A stretch of DNA of 64,000 bases from Mytilus galloprovincialis (Eukaryota; Mollusca; Bivalvia; Mytilida; Mytilidae), in the NCBI RefSeq assembly GCF_965363235.1, contig NC_134844.1, positions 20,442,646-20,506,645 of the forward strand. Reading direction: 5' to 3'. A model generated the notes under the pieces. The model did no database searches. It was not told where the DNA came from and saw only the letters and a list, made by a program, of their open reading frames with translations. Positions 57,901 through 64,000 of this stretch are shown in pieces. The position numbers and the translations under genes were made by a program. Within the stretch, counting starts at the first letter, position 1. Every line of letters begins with the position of its first letter.

Positions 57901-60900
57901 TCAGAATGAAAAATATCTTGAGCTAACAGCGAAGCTTTTGGATGCCAGAGAAGAAGCAGTTCAAGCTAAACTAGAGGGAGCCAAATCTAGACAGAAAGAA
58001 ATATCAAATAATATAAGAAAACTAGTTCAAGGTACATTTTTCAGTTTTCATAATGGTAAATATATTTGTAATACACAGAAACTTTGCTATGTAAATGAAC
58101 TGGAAGCAGAATAATCAATTGAGGAAATTTTGTAGATAAATCAATTTTTGTTCTGTCCATAATAATGTAAGCATCCCCAGTATTTTTATTTGAAGTAGAA
58201 AGCTACAGTTATTACATGTGTAACTGTTAGTTCAAAATTCTATGACTATAATTTTGCACTTTCTTAAAGGATAAAAATGAAAACAAACTGGAGGGGCCCT
58301 GAAGGTCTTACAATACATAAAATGAAAAAAAAGACAGGCAATGAGTTAAACTAGTGGTCAACTTAATCAATTGAAAATCATGTGTTCTTTAAATAAAAAT
58401 TATCTTCTGATATGTTGTAGAAATGAATGCTATAGAGGAAGATAGCAGGTTTAACCCAGCTGTAAAAATAAAAGACCTAGAAAAGGAAAAGATTAATGAA
58501 TCGGGTGATCAAGGACAGGCATCAACAGTTATACAGTCACATGACACACCATGTGATCAGGGACTGGCAGCATCACTTAGTCAGTCACATGACAAACCAT
58601 CTTTACCATGTCAGCAGGATGAATCACCAGATGAACAAGAGGAGTCAGAAGACTTTGGTGATGCATTTACTATGTTTGAAAATCAAGCTGCAGAAGAAAA
58701 ACCAAAAGGTAAGAAATACAGTTGGAACAAGTACTTATAGATTATCGTTGATCATCTCAACGAGATTGATTTTCTCGCTTGAGCTGGTACAGCGAAAGTG
58801 AGAAAAGCAATCGAGTTGAGATGACCAATGATAATCTGTTTATCGCTATTTTATCTATGACGACGTTGTCAATTTCATGTCAATTTCGTAAGCAACGCCA
58901 CGTGGCCTCCTTAGTTTCTAGCGATAATTTTTCCATCTCAAGCGAGAGGCATGATATGAAAATTATCACAAAAAAACATCAAAAGAAAAATGCACAAAAT
59001 AGCGATAAACATGGTTATTACAAAATAAACTGTTTAATATATATATGCTAAATAGGGGAGTTTGATCCAGATTTCATGGTTTTCTGAACATGGAAATGTC
59101 ATATTGTTCTATTGACATATATTCTTGTTTTTTTTAGAAATTGCCATTGCTTTATTTAAAGCACTGTTTAAATTAGAAAATACAGAGCAATTCATAGGAG
59201 TTTATAATGTGAGGACTGGTTTTCCCAAATGTATACTAAATTTGAAATTTAATCACGCATTTATATGAATCCGGCCATATAGTTCATTTAATCATTTAAA
59301 ATAAAAATGATAAGATTTGAACAAAATGAGATTTGAACCCATTCACATTTTCTCATTAACTAAGACAAAGTATTCATATATGAATGTACAGTTTGTTTAT
59401 TTATATATATTTACAGAACCTAAGATTGATTTGAGCCAACTAGATATCAGACAATTTGAGTACACTCGGCAACAGTGGACTGGTAAATCTCCTAAACAGT
59501 TTCTCATAGATTGGTGTCGAAAACATAAAGTTGATTCTCCAAAGTATCATAAAATGAACCCTGTCAGAAATCTGTGGAAATGCAGGTATGATATAGTTGA
59601 AGTAAAATAATGGCATTGCAGAAGGGAGGGGGGGATGGAACATTCAGTAAAAGACCAAAGATTATCTTTAATGATTTATTAGTGAGGCCACCCCTTAACA
59701 TATTCTTTGTTTATGTACAGTTGGGAAGGTAGGTAGATTTTTTTTTTTAAATTTCGAACATCATAAGTTACAAGTTTGTGAATAAGATATTGCAAAATGA
59801 AGGCTGTATAATATTTTTGCTGGTTTTTTTTTCAGAGTGACAATAGGAAGAAAGAAAGAAGAAACTATTGAAGCTTGTCCTGATATTCTATGTGAAAATG
59901 TGAAAGAAGCTGAGCATTTGGGATGTACTCTGGCATTATATCAATTATGTAAGGGACAGGTAAGAAGACTGTTAATTAGTATCATTTGTGCTATTATATT
60001 CATCACTCTTACATTACTGAATAGCTGGTATGATAAAAGATTACTACTACGAACAACTGATATATGATTTAATTATTTTCTTCAATACATTTTTAACCAG
60101 ATTTTTGTGTCAAAAATGTCGATTATTGATTTGGGGATGTACGGCGGTCGAGCAGGCGGGCGTTTGTGCGGGCGGCAACCAAATGTTGTCCGTTCATTTA
60201 CTCATGAAGCGTTCAACCAAACCTTTTAAAATTTTAATATGTTGTTACTGACAACAAAATGGAGGTCAAGTTCAATAATGACGATTTTGACTTTTACTGT
60301 TCAGGAGTTACGGTTCTTGAAAGTTTAAAATATGTGGTGTCCGTGCATTTACTCAAGAACTGTTCAACCAAACCTTTCAAAATTTTAATATGTTGTTACT
60401 GACAACATAACGGAGGTCAAGTTCAATAATGACGATTTTTACTTTTACCGTTCAGGAGTTACGGTTCTTGAAAGTTTAAAAAATGTCGTGTCCATGCGTT
60501 TACTCATGAACCAGTCAACCAAACCTTTTAAAATTTTAATATGTTGTTACTGACAACAAAATGGAGGTCAAGTTCAATAATGACGATTTTGACTTTTACC
60601 GTTCAGGAGTTACGGTTCTTGAAAGTTTAAAAATGTTGTGTCCATGCATTTACTCATGAACCGTTCAACCAAACCTTTTAAAATTTTAATATGTTGTTAC
60701 TGACAACAAAATGGAGGTCAAGTTCAATAATGACGATTTTGACTTTTACCGTTCAGGAGGTCCTTGTAATATTGATAAATGCCAGAACACAAATAAATGT
60801 TAAAGAATCCGGTTTACTGTCATTTTGACAGCTCTTGTTATCTGTAATTATCATCTATAGTATTTTTTGTGGACTTAGATGTTTTTTTGTAGGGGAATGT

Positions 60901-61879
60901 AATGCTTTGCTGCTGTCTAATAAGTATAATCTTTGCATCTTTTTTTTTCATACTTAGTGGCTAACATATGATTTCAAATTAAACCAGAGACAATTTTATA
61001 TGTTAGGCTTTAAATCTTGTCTAGTTGAGACCTACTGTATATAAATATAGTAGTACCTTCAAAAAGTCTGTCTGTCTTATTCTAATATCTGAACAAATCT
61101 TGGATATGTAAAGAATTGTCTTTTATTATGATTGTTTAGGCTATACATCAGTTATTGCCTCCACCGTACAGAGATGTTTGGTTAGAATGGCAGGATTCAG
61201 AGAAAACCAAGGCTAAGGAAGCTCAGACAACAGAAAATAAGGTAAAGTAGTTTTGTAAACACATTGTAAAATTTTACATTTTTTAATTGATTATCAGCAT
61301 TATCAGATCTCTCAGAAATTTTTCATTTAAAGTTTTGAACCTTTTTGCAGAATATCATTTTATGACACATTTTAAATAGAGCAATCATCTAATTGCATTA
61401 AAGTAAACATGATGCTGAACACGTATCAATTGGTGCAATACTGAAAACTTTATATTTATTAAAGATTGCAAGACGTGTTGGAATTCAAAAATCTGAACCA
61501 AAAGAATCATTTGTCTATTTTAGAAAACTTTTCATAAGCTTTGGATGTTAATATTTTGTAGTTAAGTACATGAGAAATGTGTATGTTTTTTACTATTTGC
61601 AGGAAGATTATACCAGAATATTATCCTCATAATGTTATTTTATTGTTATAGCTTACATGTGCTTTAAATGTACTTGTATAAAAATACACTATTTGATAGC
61701 ATGTGTGATTTATCTGCCAATTTACCAGAAGAATTTATTAATTGCAGCCAAGAGATCAGCTTATAACTAAGTTGATGAAGAAATTACAGTTGGGCAGTAA
61801 AAATAGTGAAAATAAGACTACAGAGGGAACCAAAGATGATGATGACACTGTTGACTCATGGGAAAATTTAGAAGAAGAC
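51904..61879 (+). CDS. DHX29: ATP-dependent RNA helicase DHX29, N-terminal 12 exons (gene continues past the right edge)
   Basis: DExH-box helicase that binds the 40S subunit and aids 48S assembly on structured 5' UTRs. CDS exons: 51904-51973, 53917-53975, 54998-55111, 55661-55790, 56548-56714, 57080-57172, 57905-58031, 58421-58708, 59417-59585, 59836-59959, 61140-61241, 61748-61879. Phases all join, giving 525 codons. Visible: MGKKRQQQ start; KTYSL; UBA-like segment FSHSQIEQTMTNTVLHGGDL then DALDWLCLNL; MKDWILQYTE; YLELTAKLLDAREEAV coiled coil; FNPAVKI; WTGKSPKQFLIDW; dsRBD-like part with EHLGCTLALYQLCKGQ and LLPPPYRDVWLEW; RDQLITKLMKKL; DSWENLEED. Human DHX29 has the same order before its helicase core, so motifs I-VI lie outside this window. 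Exon 8 has a local peptide duplication. Confidence 0.95.
51974..53916 (+). other. DHX29 intron 1
   Basis: Contains the inverted-repeat element at 53302-53724. I see nothing else coding in it. Confidence 0.6.
53302..53724. mobile_element. Inverted-repeat element with ~83-bp TIRs and 5-bp TSD
   Basis: caggttggggacaacccacc...gtagtgct at the left is mirrored at the right (agcactatgaaatga to tgtccccaacctg) with few mismatches. TTTAA at 53297-53301 and 53725-53729 is an exact 5-bp duplication. 423 bp. Confidence 0.8.
54473..54748 (+). repeat. Dispersed repeat family C
   Basis: atgccccacctacgatagta, gttaaagtttttggtcaagg, gaacatagaaaatgatagtg, ctatggacacattcttgttt; the same order as 7688-7960. In DHX29 intron 2. 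Confidence 0.75.
57209..57497 (+). repeat. Dispersed repeat family C
   Basis: tatgccccatttataggcat, gtttgtctgtctgtctgtcc, tggtcaaggttgtttttaat, ctatggacacattcttgttt. In DHX29 intron 6. Confidence 0.75.
58739..58839. repeat. Palindromic foldback in DHX29 intron 8
   Basis: agattatcgttgatcatctc / gagatgaccaatgataatct, with the pairing continuing through aacgagattgattttctc. AT-rich and GC-balanced sequence to about 59035 (cacgtggcctccttagtttc, tctcaagcgagagg) is likely the rest of the same repeat. Confidence 0.7.
60190..60770. repeat. Tandem repeat, ~151 bp x 4, DHX29 intron 10
   Basis: Units start near 60190, 60341, 60492 and 60642. Each has catttactcatgaaccgttc, aaccaaaccttttaaaattt, gttgttactgacaacaaaat, ggaggtcaagttcaataatg and gttcaggagttacggttctt. 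Copies differ at a few percent. A GC-richer head (cggcggtcgagcaggcgggc) precedes the first. Confidence 0.9.
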
Positions 61880-62207
61880 GTAAGAATTAGAATTGAGAAA
61901 TTATTTTTTTATAAAGTGAAATTAATTTATGGATTGACTGATTTGTGCTTTGAAAAGGTAGATATTACTTGTTTATTAAGGAAAAAAATATGTCGAAACT
62001 TGTTTCATTTAAACTTTTTTGTACAAAACTACCTTGCTGAACCAATGTTTTAACTTGAAATCTCACAAGCTAACAATTTGCAGAAGACAGAAGTGCCTCT
62101 TCCTTCAGCCACTACCTAGTTGTAATGTGATCAGATTAACCACATCAATAAAACACTTTTATTCAATATAGTGAAGCAAAATATTATAAGATCAACTAAG
62201 GATTGTA
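61880..62207 (+). other. Start of DHX29 intron 12
   Basis: The donor is gtaagaatta at 61880. No further DHX29 exon is seen up to the window end, so this intron is longer than 2.1 kb. The open frame running on from exon 12 to 62053 is intron read-through. Confidence 0.6.
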
Positions 62208-62210
62208 CAT

Positions 62211-62762
62211 CTATAATAGGTTGTCATTTAAATGAAACTTGAGATCCACATTTATATATAAAATGTACCTGACCATACATCTATAATAGGTTGTTATTTA
62301 AATGAGACTTGAGATCCACATTTATATATAAAATGTACCTGACCATACATCTATAATAGGTTGTTATTTAAATGAAACTTGAGATCCACATTTATATATA
62401 AAATGTACCTGACCATACATCTATAATAGGTTGTCATTTAAATGAAAAACGAGATCCACATTTATATATAAAATGTACCTGACCATACATCTATAATAGG
62501 TTGTCATTTAAATTAAACTTGAGATCCACATTTATATATATGTACCTGACCATACATCTATAATAGGTTGTCATTTAAATGAAAAACGAGATCCACATTT
62601 ATATATAAAATGTACCTGACCATACATCTATAATAGGTTGTCATTTAAATTAAACTTGAGATCCACATTTATATATAAAATGTACCTGACCATACATCTA
62701 TAATAGGTTGTTATTTAAATGAAACTTGAGATCCACATTTATATATAAAATGTACCTGACCA
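62211..62762. repeat. 70-bp tandem repeat, 8 units
   Basis: Units start with ctataataggttgtcattta at 62211, 62281, 62351, 62421, 62491, 62558, 62628 and 62698, spaced 70 except one at 67. Identity is very high, so the array is young. Confidence 0.95.
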
Positions 62763-62980
62763 ATGAATAATGAAGGAAAGTGATAAAATACATCAAATAC
62801 GAACAAACAGATTGTGTGATGATCTTAGCAGTTCATTGTTTGAGATTTGAAAAAGGCTGTACCATCAATTATACTGAATATGTTTTTGATATTGCCTATT
62901 GGAATTTGTGTAAACAAATGTATTGTTTAATAATTAAAATTGACAACAACACTTCAAAAGATCTGCAATTTTATTATCTA

Positions 62981-63021
62981 TGTCTACATGTTTCGCCTGC
63001 AAGGCAGGCTTCATCAGGACA
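62981..63021 (-). ncRNA. Minimal hammerhead ribozyme motif, copy 1
   Basis: Minus strand reads TGTC, CTGATGA, A, GCCTGC-CTT-GCAGGC (6-bp perfect stem II), GAAAC, AT, GTA, GACA. This is the hammerhead core: CUGAUGA, stem II, GAAA, a two-pair stem III (A-U, C-G with an AU loop), the GUA cleavage triplet, and stem I from UGUC with GACA. The predicted cut lies between 62985 and 62984. Very short stem III is typical of the retroelement type. Confidence 0.72.
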
Positions 63022-63862
63022 ATTTTTATACAGAAATTGAGCCCCTGAAGTACTCCAAAGTGGTGCATTGAATTTGACGTCGTCATGGTGAGAGAAACAA
63101 TGAAAAGTGAAAGTAGCAATACAGAGTTATAAATAGATAAGATAAATATAGAAAATTAAAGTTTGTATACAATGTAACTTGAGTTTGTTTTACTATTATA
63201 TGATACATGAAATTGTTCTAAAGGCTTGGCATCTAATAGGACGAACTTCCCATGGTTCCTACCACTTCGCAAGGCTTCTCTTCCAACCTGGCCATAGTTG
63301 GAGGTTACTACTTCCCGGCGCGTCGGCAACAATAGGAAGATTATGATCGCCGCTGTGGATAATAAAATCGTCAAAAACTGTACCTTTGTTAATTATTCGG
63401 TGACTCTATATAATTTTTGGATCGTCTGCAGTAGTTGGTCTGTATAATGGCATAGTTGTGAATTCCTGGTTCATTTAAGATTGGCGCCCGTGGTACGTTT
63501 CTTCTGCAATCATTTATATCTGCTATCATTTATAGATGTATAGGTGGTATCGGACATCTTGGTCATCTTGATTCAGTTGTTATTTCGTCGTAAGTATGGA
63601 ATATTCCTTGGTCCATGTATATGCTGGTGGCCTGTAGATCGGCGCTGTTAGCTTGGCGGTTCCTTTCGGATGCAGGGGTTCACGATTAAATAATAAATTA
63701 AATTCCGCGAGGTGAACCAACGCCTGTGACATCGTTTTGGTAGAGTCCCTGAAGTGGATACCTTGGTATGCCGGGTTGTCAAATCATGCAAATGAATGCA
63801 ATCCTTAAATAATAATTAAAATTGACAACAACACTTCAAAAGATCTGCAATTTTATTATCTA

Positions 63863-63903
63863 TGTCTACATGTTTCGCCTGCAAGGCAGGCTTCATCAGG
63901 ACA
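63863..63903 (-). ncRNA. Minimal hammerhead ribozyme motif, copy 2
   Basis: Identical to copy 1 at an offset of 882 bp, with CTGATGA at 63893-63899 and GAAAC at 63872-63876 on the minus strand. Cleavage at both sites would release an 882-nt RNA. Confidence 0.72.
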
Positions 63904-64000
63904 ATTTTTATACAGAAATTGAGCCCCTGAAGTACTCCAAAGTGGTGCATTGAATTTGACGTCGTCATGGTGAGAGAAACAATGAAAAGTGAAAGTAGCA

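Larger units (their letters stand above)
62929..64000 (-). mobile_element. Tandem retroelement-like unit of 882 bp with hammerhead motifs (truncated by window end)
   Basis: 62929-63118 is repeated at 63811-64000, as far as I can read without change, at an offset of exactly 882 bp, and continues past the edge. The more GC-rich spacer has a minus-strand frame (MSQALVHLAEFNLLFNREPL, then HPKGTAKLTAPIYRPPAYTW, stopping after about 50 codons) and a second open stretch of 72 codons (63156-63374). I recognise neither. Direct repeats carrying hammerhead ribozymes are known from Penelope-like elements and metazoan retrozymes. Which of the two this is cannot be told here. Confidence 0.7.

Noticed and set aside
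61742..62053. 103-codon plus frame as a separate small gene
   Set aside because: It is DHX29 exon 12 read through its donor site (GTAAGA at 61880) into the intron.
1..64000. CRISPR array, operon or prokaryotic defence system
   Set aside because: All genes are spliced animal genes. The tandem repeats have no spacer structure, and no bacterial genes are present.

Overview
The window is AT-rich animal nuclear DNA with intron-containing genes. Its dense load of short dispersed repeats resembles marine bivalves, most likely a mussel (Mytilus-like). The organism call rests on my memory of those repeat families and on protein similarity; no search was run.

Five genes are supported, from left to right. 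(1) The last coding exon and 3' UTR of MCM8 (+, 1361-1474; poly(A) signal at 1943). It lies just after a decayed repeat-associated ORF at the left edge. (2) A complete 12-exon kynurenine aminotransferase/cysteine-conjugate beta-lyase gene (-, 13919 to 2729, 446 aa), tail-to-tail with MCM8. (3) and (4) Two tandem, intronless, divergent homeobox genes (-, 16845-17558 and 21104-21787). They are clearly duplicates, and each carries the same upstream TATA-like and AT-rich blocks. (5) A complete 16-exon NAP1-like histone chaperone gene (-, 50074 to 28528, 417 aa, ending in a CKQQ CAAX box), head-to-head with the 12 N-terminal exons of the DExH-box translation helicase DHX29 (+, 51904-61879; the helicase core is beyond the right edge). 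I located every exon by protein continuity, matching intron phases and GT/AG sites.

Introns and intergenic stretches are full of transposon remains: a frameshifted LINE reverse-transcriptase piece, SINE-like and tRNA-like repeats, a 1.5-kb hAT-like element with an 8-bp target duplication, and several small inverted-repeat elements with readable 3-, 5-, 6- or 2-bp target duplications. There are two nested insertions that split older repeats, foldback elements, and several minisatellites. At the right edge, two copies of a sequence 882 bp apart each contain, on the minus strand, what reads as a minimal hammerhead ribozyme. This is the signature of retrozyme/Penelope-like elements.

The genes do not form a pathway. 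The points most worth following up are the homeobox pair (Trp at homeodomain position 47, non-coding flanks better conserved than the coding region, a nonsense change in one copy) and the hammerhead-bearing tandem unit.
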